Assembly: GCA_964035575.1 (NCBI GenBank)
Contig: OZ037875.1
Span: forward strand, 1 to 64,000
Length of the DNA stretch: 64,000 nucleotides
Direction: 5' to 3'
Origin: Rhynchopus sp. YZ270_cl-10
Taxonomy: Eukaryota; Euglenozoa; Diplonemea; Diplonemida; Diplonemidae
Below, piece by piece: positions 44,531 to 55,614 of this stretch (its first letter is position 1; each line of letters opens with the position of its first letter). Both the position numbers and the translations under genes were made by a program. The notes below the pieces were generated by a model. The model was not told where the DNA came from and searched no databases. It was given only the letters and a program-made list of their open reading frames with translations.

Positions 44531-45708
44531 ATGAGGACTTTTTCTGTTGTGTGGTTTTGTGGGGAGGAGGAGAAATAAAGAGGTTAATACTGTGTCCTGC
44601 TGTATGCTGAGAAGCCAAGAAACCCTTTTTGCATTCATCAATACAACCACACCCGTGTGAGGTGTAGCTCAGCAATTAGTGTACGTAGTGGTGGGTGGGC
44701 ACCTGACATAGCGACCTTCAACTACCCGCAGAGTAAAAAAACGAAGAAAGGGCAGAGCCGACGGAAGCTTGCTCGAATGAGGAGCGGCGAGCACCCTGAG
44801 TAGAGTGCTCTGCTGCGTGCAGCGCTAAAATGCATTATTTTGGGGTATTCAAACGAAATAGGATGGTGTATTTTTACCCTAGGTTTGGGTAAGTGTACCC
44901 AATGGCCGAGGGAGAGGGGCATAAGAGGGTTCAAAAAAAAGGAAGGGAGGGGGAGGGGGAGGAGGGGAGGGGGGCAGTTCGTGTGGTGTTTCAACTTTCA
45001 CCATACAGCGTATCATCCCGTTTTTTTTAAATTTTTGGGGAGGAAAAAAAATATCAGTTTTTTTCTTTTTGCACAAAAAATCCCTTGTGCAAAAGCTTTT
45101 CACCCAAAATCTCCCCAATGGTTTCTTCCCCCCCAACACTTTTTTTTTTTGAAAAAATACTGCGTTCGCGTTTCCCGACGTTAAAGAAAAGGGGGAGAGG
45201 TGTGGGTTGTTGTAGGTTGGTGATCGTGCCTAATAAAAAAAAAAATGTTTTTTTACAAAACCAACAAAAAATAACGGACATATTTTGTACAGAAAAACCA
45301 GGGACGACAATTATTTTTTCTTTTCTTTTGTTGCTGATTTTCGTTGTTGTTCTCTTGGTGTCACTTTTTTTTATTTTGGGAAGGTGGGGACATTAGGCTA
45401 GGATGCTTTGCAGAAGGCACACCTGTTTGCTTTGTGTGCAGGGATATGAGATTAAGCCGTTCGAAAAAAACTAACACATTCTTTTTGAAAAAAATGACAT
45501 TCAAAAAGTCACTCTTTCTCCCTTTTTTTGTTTGTGTGATTGACAAATAAAAAAAAGAGCAACGACCAACAAAATAGCATACAAAATACCACCCCCCAGC
45601 GGGGGAAAAAAAAAAGAAAAAAAAAAACCGTCGTTCGTTTTACTCCTCCTTGCAAAGTGTCTTTCTCGTATCGCCGCATCGCCACATTGTTTACGATAGT
45701 TAACAATA
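44531..45708. other. Intergenic upstream of TYW2
   Basis: Contains a GAGCAC / GTGCTC hairpin at about 44791-44812 and many T/A runs. A GTGTAGCTCAG motif at 44662 resembles a tRNA A box, but no B box follows. No gene seen. Confidence 0.5.
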
Positions 45709-46315
45709 TGGGTCGATTTCAAAACCCCCCCCCCCCCCCAAAAGTTCTTTTTTGTCTTTTTCATGATATAGGCAGTTTTTTTGCAGTCTGAGGTCCGGAA
45801 CCGCCCCAAAAACGATTTTCTGGGAGGTTTTGGGAGGTTTTGGGGCGAAATGGACCTTTTTTGACCATTTTTATGGTATTTTTAGGCTGTTTTTGGCCCT
45901 TCTTCTTACACAGCCTATTGGGGGTCAAAATAGCTATTTTTGACCAAAAAACACAATTTATTTGACGCCAGGAGGCCTCCGTTGGCCCAAATATATCCCA
46001 AAAATGGGCTGTGAGCCCAATCCGACCTGTTTTGGGCACATTTGGCACTTTTCTTGGTGCTTATTTGATGTTTTTTGGTCAAAAATAGCTATTTTGACCC
46101 CCAATAGGCTGTGTAAGAAGAAGGGCCAAAAACAGCCTAAAAATACCATAAAAATGGTCAAAAAAGGTCCATTTCGCCCCAAAACCTCCCAAAACCTCCC
46201 AGAAAATCGTTTTTGGGGCGGTTCCGGACCTCAGACTGCAAAAAAACTGCCTATATCATGAAAAAGACAAAAAAGAACTTTTGGGGGGGGGGGGGGGGGT
46301 TTTGAAATCGACCCA
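45709..46315. mobile_element. Fold-back element with ~240-bp inverted arms
   Basis: 607 bp flanked by TA (45707-45708, 46316-46317). The two arms (about 45709-45950 and 46075-46315) are almost perfect inverse copies starting TGGGTCGATTTCAAAACC and including opposed C and G runs. Identical short peptides are therefore read from both strands, which is an artefact of symmetry. The ~120-bp spacer is unique. Non-autonomous; probably Tc1/mariner-type from the TA flanks. Confidence 0.85.
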
Positions 46316-46317
46316 TA

Positions 46318-47126
46318 TGAGAGACTGCTCTTCATATTGTATGCCATTGTGGAGTCTTTTTCTAGAAGCGTAAAAGAACTAATTTCATAAACTTTCCATG
46401 AGAAAGCCACACAAAGGACGTTCAAAAATGATACATCCCGAGAAAAAAAAGGCCCCAAAAACCCCGCAAAAAAACCCCCAAAAAGTCCAGACTAACGTAG
46501 AAAAACAACCAGGAAATGAGGAGAAGGGGAAGGAGGCAACCCAATTCGAACGTAGAACAGCAAAAACAACTCAGGATACAAAACACAACACTTACATACA
46601 CTCTCTTGGGCAATGTTCCAGATGTTAGGAACTTCCCCAAAACAAAACAAAAAAGGAATAACGGATCAGCAGATCCCGCTGTAATATTTGTTGTTTGATA
46701 ATCTGTTGGACAAAGTGCAGCTGCCACGCAAGCAGTCTCGCACTCTAGATTCTTTGTTATCAAATCCCACCCTTCCCCCATCTTCACTTTTTTTCATACC
46801 AACTTTCCCCCCAAAAAATAAACACACATTTTCTTTTTTGTAACTTTGACAATTCATTTTTCGTTCCTATTTCATTTTCATATGAGAGGAACCTGATTTT
46901 TACTTTTCCATTTTTTCCCCTTCACAAAAAAAAAATTAATTTCATAGACGTTCCGTTGCTCACTCGGTCAACGGAAAAAAAAGACAAAAATACACAGTAC
47001 CATATCAATGAGTTGAGGACAAAACAATTCAATACCCCCCCAACACCTAACCACTAACGAAAACAACCCCCCCTCAAGAAGGGTCACATCATCATCGTCA
47101 TCCCCCCCTTTTTCTTCTCAACCCTC
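46318..47126. other. Intergenic downstream of OGDH
   Basis: AT-rich spacer with A-rich tracts. No gene, RNA or repeat recognised. Confidence 0.5.
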
Positions 47127-50100
47127 TCATGCTGCGAAGGCGTCAGCGAGGATCTTTGCGTGCTCAATGTCGTGGAGTTGTTTGAGACCGGTTGCAGTGG
47201 CAGCACTTGCGATACGTCCGTTGTACTTGAGCGTACGCGCGTCGCCCATGGTTTCAAGGATGTTCTCAATACGCACCTCGGAGAAGAGGTACGACCCCAT
47301 GTTGCGCGGCTCCTCTTGGCACCACTGGATCTCAGCAGACGCAGGGTACTTCCTGATGTTCTCCTTCATCTCCGCCCATGGGAAGGGCGCGATCTGCTCC
47401 ATCCTGACCAACGCCACGTCTGTCACGCCAAGCTTCTCACGGTGCGCGTTCAACGCAAACCAGATCTGCCCGCTGCAGAAGATCACCCTCCTCACAGTCT
47501 CCGGCTCAACCACGTTGTCTTCGAGGACGTTGAGGAACTCCGACGGCGCTTCAAAGTCCTGCATGGAGGAGACGTTGGGCGCACGGAGGGTGGACTTCGC
47601 GAAGAAGAGGATCATCGGCTTGCGGAAGTCGCGGTGGAGCTGTCTGCGCAGGGCGTGGAAGTACTGTGCAGGGGTCGAGGGGTACACCACCTGCCAGTTG
47701 CATTTCTGGATGGCAGTCACGCTGTCCATGTCAGGGTCCTCCTCAGGCTCGTTTGTCATCTGCAAAAACCGCTCAATTCTCCCAGAAGAGTGCTCAGGTC
47801 CCTGCCCATCGTATCCGTGGGGGAGGTTCACAACCAGCCCAGACTGGCGGTACCACTTCACCTCCCCTGCCGCAATGAACTGATCGAAGATGACCTGAGC
47901 AGTGTTCGCGAAGTCACCAAACTGTGCCTCCCAAATGACAAGCTGGTTTGGCGCCTCCATGCTGTAGCCAAGCTCGTACCCGAGCACACCAAACTCCGAC
48001 AGCGAGGAGTTGACGATTGTGCAGGTGGCGGTCGACTGCGGAAGCGTCTGGAGGGGGGTCAGCTTCTGCCCTGTGATCTGGTCGTGGAGGCTTGCGTGGC
48101 GCTGGGAGAAGGTGCCACGCTCGACGTCTTGGCCACTGAGGCGGATGTAGTTTCCGTCGACAAGGAGTGTTGCAAAGGCAAGCTGCTCTGCAGTGGACCA
48201 GTCAATGCCCTCGCCAGACACAACAGTCTTGTGCCGTGTCTCCAGCTGGCGCTGCACAGAGGGGTGCAGGGTGAAGTTCGACGGCACAGTGTTCAGCTCC
48301 CCGCTCAGCTCCTGCAGCTGCTCGCGTGTCACGGCAGTTCCAGTGTTGCGTGCCTGCTGCGTCGGTGACTTGAAGCCAGTCCAGAAGCTCTCGAGCCACT
48401 CTGCACGCGGGGAGCGCCCCTTGTGCACGTACTCCTCGATCTTCTTGTACTCGTCCTTCAGAAGGGAGTTCACCCTCTCAATGCCTTCACCCACCTCCTT
48501 GCGGGTCATGAGACCCTTTTCGACGAGGTGGTCAGCATAGATGGTCATCTGCGTGGGGTGTGCGTTGATCTTCTTGTACATGAGGGGCTGTGTGAAGGCG
48601 GGCTCGTCGGACTCGTTGTGGCCGAATCTTCTGTAGCAGATGAGGTCGATCACGACGTCGGACTTGAACTTCGCACGCCACTCTGCGGCAAGCTTGAAGA
48701 CACGGATGACCTCTTCCGTCGCGTCTGCGTTCACGTGGAACACTGGCGCGTTGAACGTCTTCCCGAGGTCGGAGCAGTACGGTGTGGAGCGGCTAGACGC
48801 AGGGTCGGTGGTGAACCCGATCTGGTTGTTGATGACGATGTGGATCGTGCCGCCCACGGTGTAGCGGGTGAGGTCGTTGAGCCCCATGGCCTCGAAGCAG
48901 ACACCCTGGCCCGAGAACGAGGCGTCTCCGTGGATGAGCACACTCAGGGTCTTGGAGCGGTCTGCGTCCTTTGTGAACTTCTGCTTGGCACGTGTCTTGC
49001 CCATCACAACAGGGTTGACGCACTCAAGATGCGATGGGTTGGCAGCAAGCGAGATGTTAAGTGTCTTCCCGTTACGCATCTTACGCTTCTCCGACAGCCC
49101 CAAGTGGTACTTCACGTCGCCACTGCCGAACTCAAGCTCCTCCACCTTGCCGCCCTGGAATTCGCCAAAGATGGCACCAAACTTCTTACCGCAGATGTTC
49201 GCAAGCACGTTGAGTCTGCCTCTGTGCGCCATACCCATCACAACGTTGTCGACACCCAGGTCAGAGGACTTCTCCAACATCTCGACCATACCGGGGATGA
49301 GCACTTCGGACCCGTCGAGGCCAAAGCGCTTGACGTTAGTGAACTTGATTTGGAGGAACTTCTCAAAGAGCTCGCCGCGTGCAAGCCAGTGGAAGACCTC
49401 TCCGTGGTCGATGGTCATGCGGCGGGTGTCGGGTGTCTCGATGCGCTTGCGCAGCCACAGCTGGCGCTCGGAGTCGGCAATGTGCATGTACTCCCATCCG
49501 ATCTTGCCACCGTACACCTCACGCAGGATGTTGTACAGATCACGCAGGGTCTTCGGCTCCTGGTCAAGAGCAAGCAGACCACCGATCTTGTCACTGACTG
49601 CGAGGTGGAACACCTGTGGAAGGTTGTGTTTGGTTATTGCGTCTTGCGTCTTTTTTTGATGTGTCCGGGAGCCCAACAAAAAATGGGTTTTCACTCTCGC
49701 CAACCAAACTTAGTATTGTTGTTGTTTCAATTAACGACATCGATTTATTGTTTTGAAAAAAGGGTGATCAAAAATAGAGAAAAAACAGATGAAAATCGAT
49801 TTTTCAAAAACCCTGATTATTGCTTTGAAACGACATACCTGATCGAGGTCTGCCTCTGTGAACCCAAAGTCCTCTGGGTGGAACATAGGCTTGCTGGAGA
49901 TGTTCGCACTGTCGGGCCTTCTGTTGGCGCTGTCCTCGCCCTTCAGCTCGAGCGGGTCGAGCTTGGCAAGGCGGTGCCCACGCACGGCCCAGAGACGCAG
50001 CATCCACCCCACACGCAGTGCGTGCATGATGGAGCGCGGTGTGCCTGAGGAGGAGTCTGCTGATACGGGGCGCAGGTTGGCGTCCGTCAGCGCCTCGGTG

Positions 50101-50492
50101 AAGTCGGTTGCAGTGGCCTGAGGGGGAGGATTAGGATGAGAAATGGAGTTTTACAAATTTCGCAAAAAAAAAAAAATTGAATGCAGATCAGAGGAAAGGC
50201 AAGGAGAGTGGGGGTACCCACAAAGGTACAGTATCCCAGGCTTGGTCATAATGTGAATGGGTGGGGTGGTGGGTTAGGGTACCTTTTCGAAGAAGGAGCG
50301 CATGTCCTCGGTGACGCTCTCGGGGTTTTCTGCCCAGTTGTCAAACTGCTCGTCGAGGTAGTCCGCGTTCGAGCAGCTGAAGATGTTGTCGTTCTGGTGC
50401 AGGGGCAGACGCTCGGGCACGCCGCCGTTCTGCCTCAGACAGCTGCCTGCTGCCTTCCGCCATCCCACGGAGCTTCGGAGGGCTCTTAGCAT
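47127..50492 (-). CDS. OGDH: 2-oxoglutarate dehydrogenase E1 component, mitochondrial
   Basis: 991 aa from three exons: 50492-50283 (70 codons), 50117-49839 (93 codons), 49613-47127. Introns are 165 and 225 nt, both phase 0 with GTACCC/GTATGT donors and CTCAG/CACAG acceptors. The thiamine-diphosphate enzyme decarboxylates 2-oxoglutarate in the TCA cycle. Seen: a basic N-terminus likely to target mitochondria (MLRALRSSVGWRKAAGS), the OGDH N-terminal NADYLDEQFDNW, EFHWLARGELFEKFL-type core, MAHRGRLNVL at about 291-300, and the TPP/Mg motif GDASFSGQG...INNQIGFTT at about 392-432. SYMEAPNQLVIWEAQFGDF and the C-terminal QWCQEEPRNMGSY are also present. The length is typical and the gene looks intact. 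It would work with E2 and E3 subunits not in this window. A pyrimidine-rich tract ending ccaccag lies 19 bp upstream of the ATG. Confidence 0.97.
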
Positions 50493-51675
50493 TGTGGATC
50501 CCTCTACCTGGTGGGGGTGGTGGTGGAGATGGAGATGGTGAGGAGGGAGGGCAGGAGAAAGGGAAAGAGGAAGAAGAAGAAAGAAAAAGAGTACCTACTG
50601 TTTGCTTGTTTTTTTTTCTTTTTAGAAACGACGTACACATAAATATAAGGGTGGGTGAGGGTGAGGAGGAGGTGTGTGGGGTGGGGGTGTGGGGGAAAAC
50701 CCCCCAGCGAAGCTCGTGGGAGGCCAGTTTTTTTTTTTCTCAAAAAAAATTAAAATAAGGGTTTTGGATCTGTCAAAAAAAGGCAAAAAATCATCTGTTT
50801 TTGTTTTTTGACGTGTTGCTTGATATTTGATGTGCTACCACTTAACCTCATTTGCTTTTTTTTCCTTCACTAACTTTTCAGAGCATGGACCAAAAACTTA
50901 CAGGAATTAAACGAAGGTTTGCCTCAGGTTTTTCATTTAAACGGCCGAGTCTAGAGTAAAGGTTTGTACGTGAAGCTGAAGAGGCAACGAGGATAAGACT
51001 GATACCCACACGACCACACACATTACAACAGCAAAAAAAAACCAAAAGAGAAGTTGGCAGAAGATAAACATGTTTATAAGACCAACCTAGCCTCTCAAAA
51101 AATCTCGCCCCCTTCCCCTCAATCTCTACTGGAACACAAGCAATACACAAAACCCACACCCCCCAAAAAAAGTGCTAGCGATGATAATAAAAAAACTAGA
51201 AGCAGAAACACAAAAAAATAAAATAAAGGGCACTGTCCACTTTCCACACAACACACCTCCTTTTCTCTATTTTGCCTTTTTTATTTGTCGACAATACAGA
51301 GGCTCACTCACACCTCTGCACTTCGGCACACCTGTAAGGACCGCCCTGATTGATCTTCTCGGTAATAAGCGAATGCTGCCTGAAGTTAAAAGTCTTAGAA
51401 ACAAATCCAGAGAGAACAAATGCTTATTTTTTTTTTGACCATCATTTTTTTTTTTTTTGACCCAAAATGAGTGAATGAATGCAATACTAAAAACAAAGAG
51501 CAGAACAGAGAGCAGCGACAACAACCCTGGGAGGGAAAACATCATATGGTGCGATGTGTGTCATTGACGACCAGGTGTATTGCATGCTCAAAGGCTCTCT
51601 CTGCTCAGCCGAATAGCACCCCTACACACCCCCTTTCAAAGCGAGGAATTGCACACCATCTTTCACGAATTTTTA

Positions 51676-51760
51676 AAGTGCTAAACGCCTCGCCGTACAC
51701 AGGCAGAACGCAAGGGGTACGGGAGGGTCTTCCCGTCGGGTTATCGAACCCAGAGCACTT
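51676..51760 (+). repeat. Family A tRNA-like repeat, long copy with extra arm
   Basis: 85 bp with a perfect seven-base terminal stem AAGTGCT / AGCACTT, an inner GCCT / AGGC arm, an ACGGGA / TCCCGT hairpin with six-base loop (like a long variable arm) and a GGGTTATCGAACCC hairpin. The layout mimics a class II tRNA, but the last arm is the inverse of a normal B box. No plausible anticodon stem was found, so I do not call it a tRNA gene. Confidence 0.6.
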
Positions 51761-51851
51761 CCTTTGACATGAGAGGGGAGCTTTGTGTGATGTGGTCAAC
51801 ATCTTTCATAGAAACGATGAGATAGCCTTCTGCCTCAGTCACCTTAATAAG

Positions 51852-52000
51852 AGAAGTTGAAAAGCGTCAATGCCTCACCGTGCACCGGCGGGACAGGCAC
51901 TGAAAATAAAAAAACACCTACAGGAGGACAAGTAATATTGACCAAAAATGTCGCCAATTTGTTTCATGTACTAACTATTCTACTGAATAGATGGTATAAT
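51852..52000 (+). repeat. Family A short copy plus TACTAAC/GAATAG block
   Basis: GAAGTTGAAAAGCGTCAATG then CCTCACCGTGCACCGGCGGG and GGCACTG; the 51961-52000 block with a CTATTC / GAATAG hairpin matches 41203-41242. A family B-like GCCTCAGTCACCTTA sits just 5' (about 51830). Confidence 0.55.
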
Positions 52001-52940
52001 TTAACAAAGTCGCCAATTTGAAAGAAAACCCCCAAAATCCGCCAACATTATTCGCCAAGTTTCTTGTCCTACTGTAATAAAAACAGATGGGCTTCACAGG
52101 GGAGGGAAGGGGGGGGAAGAGGGGAGTACACAAAAAATCACACAAAATAATTTGCAAGATGACTGTGAACACACACATTATGGGCACTGTTCCGCCTAGG
52201 AACTGCCCACATACATCTTGGCAAATTTACATATGACCCATCGCAGCTTTTGACCGAACAGATTCCATAGCATGGAAAATGGAGAGATAGATGCGCACAC
52301 GACCCGCACAAATAGGGGTGAGGGGGTGAGGGAGGAGGGAGGAGAGAGGGAGGGATAACGCGAACAGCAAAATAAAGAAAAAGAAAAAAAAAGAAAAAAG
52401 ACTTGAAATACAAAAAAACCCTCTCGTGAACAGTGTACCTAAAAAGAGAGAAAAAAAAAACCCCCTTTTTTTGAGAGAAATTTCTTAGTACTAAACAGAC
52501 AGCACAGCCTCGTCCTTTGAGAGTGTGGCAGAGCTGAAACAACTCTGGTCTGACATCGTTTTTTTTTTTTTTTTTTTTTTTGTTGAAAATTTTCAGCAGC
52601 AGATATATCCGGGGATGTGACGACTACACAGTACCATATACTTGGTTGTATTAGTGTAGACACCCGAGGACGAGCTCCACTATACTACACGCGTCTATGT
52701 GATTCCGCAGTCACTCCTTTTTTAATTTTTGAAGGGGGAGGGGGCCCCGGGAGGGGGGATGTGAACAAGCCCCGAGGATGGTCCGACTATTTGTGTTTTA
52801 AATTTTACTTTTTTTTTGTTTTTTTGTTTTTTTTTTTTTGTTTTTTGGGGAAGGGGAGGCTAGAGCTTTCTGTTCTACGTTCGTACCTCCAACGTCTCGA
52901 TCAAAGAAAAGTTTTGAAGAGAAAAAAGAGAAAAGTTTAT

Positions 52941-52975
52941 AAGATGACCATAAGCCTCTCGTGCTTAGTCACCTT
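52941..52975 (+). repeat. Family B hairpin repeat, best copy
   Basis: AAGATGAC / GTCACCTT outer stem (one mismatch), a two-base bulge, TAAGC / GCTTA inner stem and seven-base loop CTCTCGT. Preceded by AGTTTATA, as at 40601. Confidence 0.65.
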
Positions 52976-53016
52976 ACAAAAGACGGTTTCTGCAAAAAAA
53001 AAAATAAAACAAGTAA

Positions 53017-53333
53017 GGGCTTAGTTATTTTTTTTTTTTGGTACGCGTCCGCGCGCGCTCAAATTTTTGGAAATCCAAAAATAAAAAAATAAAAAATAAA
53101 AAAAAATATGCCGGTGTGGTGTGCATAGAAAAGTATAAAAAAAAAAGTTGGAAAATTTCAGCAATTTTTTTTTTCCGAATATTTTTTTTTCGAAATTTTT
53201 TTTTTGGGCACAACATTGATTTTGCAGCCAAAACAAGTTATTTTTTTTTGGTATTTTATTTTTTTTTGCGCGCGCGCGCTCAAAATTTGAGGGGGGTCCC
53301 GGACGCGTACCAAAAAAAAAAATAACTAAGCCC
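53017..53333. mobile_element. Tourist-like MITE (PIF/Harbinger type)
   Basis: 317 bp with inverted ends GGGCTTAGTTATT...GGTACGCGTCCG and 3-bp TAA duplications (53014-53016, 53334-53336). The interior is A/T-rich with CG-alternating tracts (GCGCGCGCGC) near each end. No coding capacity. Confidence 0.7.
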
Positions 53334-53339
53334 TAATTG

Positions 53340-53640
53340 CTATCGAAAAACAAAACGGGGTGTGACCCACGCTCCTGGAACTCCACCTTGTAGAAATAAT
53401 CTACACCCAGCACTCTGCTCTTCTGCAGGTATGCGAAAACGTTCTTCGTATGCTGCCAGAACCACTGGGACGCCTGCACCTGAAATGTCAAGAAGGGTGT
53501 CCTGTGTCCTAGACTCCTCGTCCATCTGCTCGATAGCGTTGTTGGACGTAGGCTCGGCAGGCTCTATAACCATTTGCTCGATGGCTGTAGAGGCGGGCTC
53601 GGCGTGTTCCAGCTCGTAGTCGTCCACAGGCTCTCACCTC
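53340..53640 (-). pseudogene. Acidic open frame, gene fragment of unknown family
   Basis: The minus strand reads a coding-like acidic segment (DDYELEHAEPAS, repeated IEQM motifs) and then LLDISGAGVPVVLAAYEERF, ending at a stop 4 bp from the Tourist-like MITE duplication. Upstream (53640-53720) a second frame reads VIDDEFSSVHSVFLPHRS before a stop, so the pieces do not form one frame without an intron or a break. I could not identify the family. It may be a decayed gene or part of a mobile element. Confidence 0.35.
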
Positions 53641-53816
53641 ACTCATCGTTGTCGTCGGAGCGATGCGGAAGGAACACAGAATGCACAGACGAAAACTCGT
53701 CGTCGATCACACCAGGCGCATCACGTACCCCAGGATGCTACGGTGGTTTCGAAAATCAGGCGCGGGCTTTTCCACATCACCCGTTTTTTAATTCTTGGCA
53801 AATAGTTGTTTTAGTT

Positions 53817-53892
53817 GTTGTTGTTTTCCACACACCTTCCTTCAACCCCTGTAGCTACAGGGGTTGAAGGAAGGTGCGTGGAAAACAACAAC
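53817..53892. repeat. 76-bp near-perfect palindrome with no loop
   Basis: Arms of 38 bp starting GTTGTTGTTTTCCACAC meet at GTAGCTAC; only one pair mismatches. Flanks give no clear duplication. Confidence 0.9.
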
Positions 53893-54041
53893 GTGTTTGT
53901 GTGGGAAAATCCCGAAAGAAAATCTTGCTGAAAATTGCTGTCAACTCGCCAACGAGCCCGGAAGACTCTTGAACACGCTGAAAACGCTTTTCTTTCTTTA
54001 TTTCCTTCCTTTTTTTTTGCAGGCCAAACACACATCATGAG

Positions 54042-54858
54042 CAGGGGTCCTAAGAGTGGTAACTTTTACCACTTCTGAAGTGACCTTTTTTATTTTTTTG
54101 AAATCCGAAGGTCACTTCGAAGTGACCTTCGAAAAGTGCCCTAAAAAGTGACCTTCCCCTTTTTTATTTTTGAAATCCGGTGTCACGAAGTGACCTCGGA
54201 TACTTAACATACACGGGAACACGTTGGATCTTGTTCTTTGCGAATCTTATTTGAGCATGCTTCGGGTCCGGGAATTTATTTTCTTTTTTTGCCAAGATCA
54301 GTGGTCTGCAGGGCTTGCCACAATGTATAATTTTCGCGCAATTTTTGAAATGTTGCGTACCGTGGCTTCGCCAGAAACTTTAGTTTTAGCAAAATACGTA
54401 AGTAAAATTCTGCGGAAACTGACAATGATTACCAACTACAGTGCCATTTTATGGCAACATTTTTTAGAAATGTTGCGTACCGTGGCTTCGCCAGGAACCT
54501 TTGGGTCCTGGCGAAGCTGTGACCGCCGTTTATTTTATAAATGCACTGAGGTTACTGATACGAAGGCTGACACCCACTACGGCTTGTGGATCACCAGTGG
54601 CTACCAAGCTATCAAGGCTGCAGAGGAGGGGAGACCTGGGGGAGACCAGGCTTTCCGCAGGTTGGTCTGATGATACGGCGATAACCAACGTCTTCCCAGT
54701 GTGTATGTCCGAGGATTTGCACCTTCGCAACGACACTTTTTTTGTTGTTACCATACCGCCTCTGAGGGGGGAAAGTTTTTTTTTCCCCCCTCAAAAAACG
54801 AAAAGTGACCTTGAAGTTACCATTTTTATTATTTTTGAGAACAGCGTTAGGACCCCTG
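54042..54858. mobile_element. hAT-like non-autonomous element
   Basis: 817 bp with inverted termini CAGGGGTCCTAA / TTAGGACCCCTG and a perfect 8-bp duplication ATCATGAG on both sides (54034-54041, 54859-54866), the hAT hallmark. Near the left end are several GAAGTGACCTT / AAGGTCACTT motifs. Inside, a ~115-bp unit is repeated (TGTTGCGTACCGTGGCTTCG at about 54352 and 54470). An open plus-strand frame (54224-54670) crosses the interior and may be captured sequence; no transposase motif was seen. Confidence 0.88.
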
Positions 54859-54866
54859 ATCATGAG

Positions 54867-55614
54867 GCATTGCATTTTTTTTTTTTCCTTTTTTTTAAAT
54901 CGACACTATTATTTTTTTTTGTGTTTTTTTTTTGTGTTCAACCCAACTAAAAAAATAGAATATTGAAGAGGAGGGGAGGTGACTCAGGGGTATGGAATGG
55001 GGGATGGGACAGGGGGGATGAATTCGGCGGATCTCTTTACATTTTTTTCTTTTTTGTTTTTTTTCGCGCGATTCGTTTTGTTTTGTTTGTATTTTTGTTG
55101 TTGTTTTTTTGTTGTTTTTTTTTGTATCGACAAATTGATACGATTTTTTTTCTTCTGCTTTTTTTTGTTGCTGCATCGACAAACCACCCGTTTTTTTTGT
55201 TTTTGTTTTTGTTTTTAATTTTTTGTTTTTTTTTTGATAATCTGATAACGGTCAGCCACCCACACAAGCGGTCTGCACACAGCCGTTACCTCACCATACC
55301 TTTCGTTTCGTCGAAACCTTTGTTGTTTTTTGCTCTTTTTTGCTCTCACTTTTTTCATTTTTTTTTTTTTTTTTTTTGCTTTTTTTCGCCCCCGCTATTC
55401 GGCCACATTCTCTTTTTTCATTTTCTGATCGTTTCGTATTTCCTTTTTTTTGCCTATGTTCCAGCTCCTCCCTGACACGATGCATACAACCCACAGAAAA
55501 CTCAAAAATTTCAACCATTTTTATCTTAAAAAAACTGGGGGGAGAGATGTTTGTTTTTGGGTATGCAATTCCCTCCCCTCAAACTCCGCCCTTTTTGGGC
55601 CTTTTTTTTTTATC
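54867..55614. other. Intergenic, T-rich
   Basis: Dominated by T tracts broken by G or C; the open frames here are low-complexity Phe/Leu or Lys runs. No gene or structured repeat seen. Confidence 0.6.

Larger units (their letters stand above)
50493..53010. other. Intergenic upstream of OGDH
   Basis: No gene recognised. Includes family A copies (51676, 51852), a shared TACTAAC/GAATAG block (51961-52000), family B (about 51066 partial, 52941) and long T runs near 52560 and 52810. Confidence 0.5.

Noticed and set aside
44655-44730. Possible tRNA gene (GTGTAGCTCAG like an A box)
   Set aside because: No B box, acceptor stem or anticodon arm follows at the right distance.
45761-46261. Identical small proteins on both strands
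   Set aside because: Produced by the inverted arms of the fold-back element, not genes.
47160-50048. Long plus-strand ORFs opposite OGDH
   Set aside because: Antisense shadows caused by GC-rich codon bias; the minus strand encodes a complete conserved enzyme.
16501-51760. Calling family A long copies functional tRNAs
   Set aside because: The terminal stems and length fit, but the T-arm-like sequence is the inverse of the conserved one and no seven-base anticodon loop is evident.
55037-55518. Lys/Asn- or Phe-rich ORFs in the T-rich spacer
   Set aside because: Pure homopolymer translation with no conserved residues.
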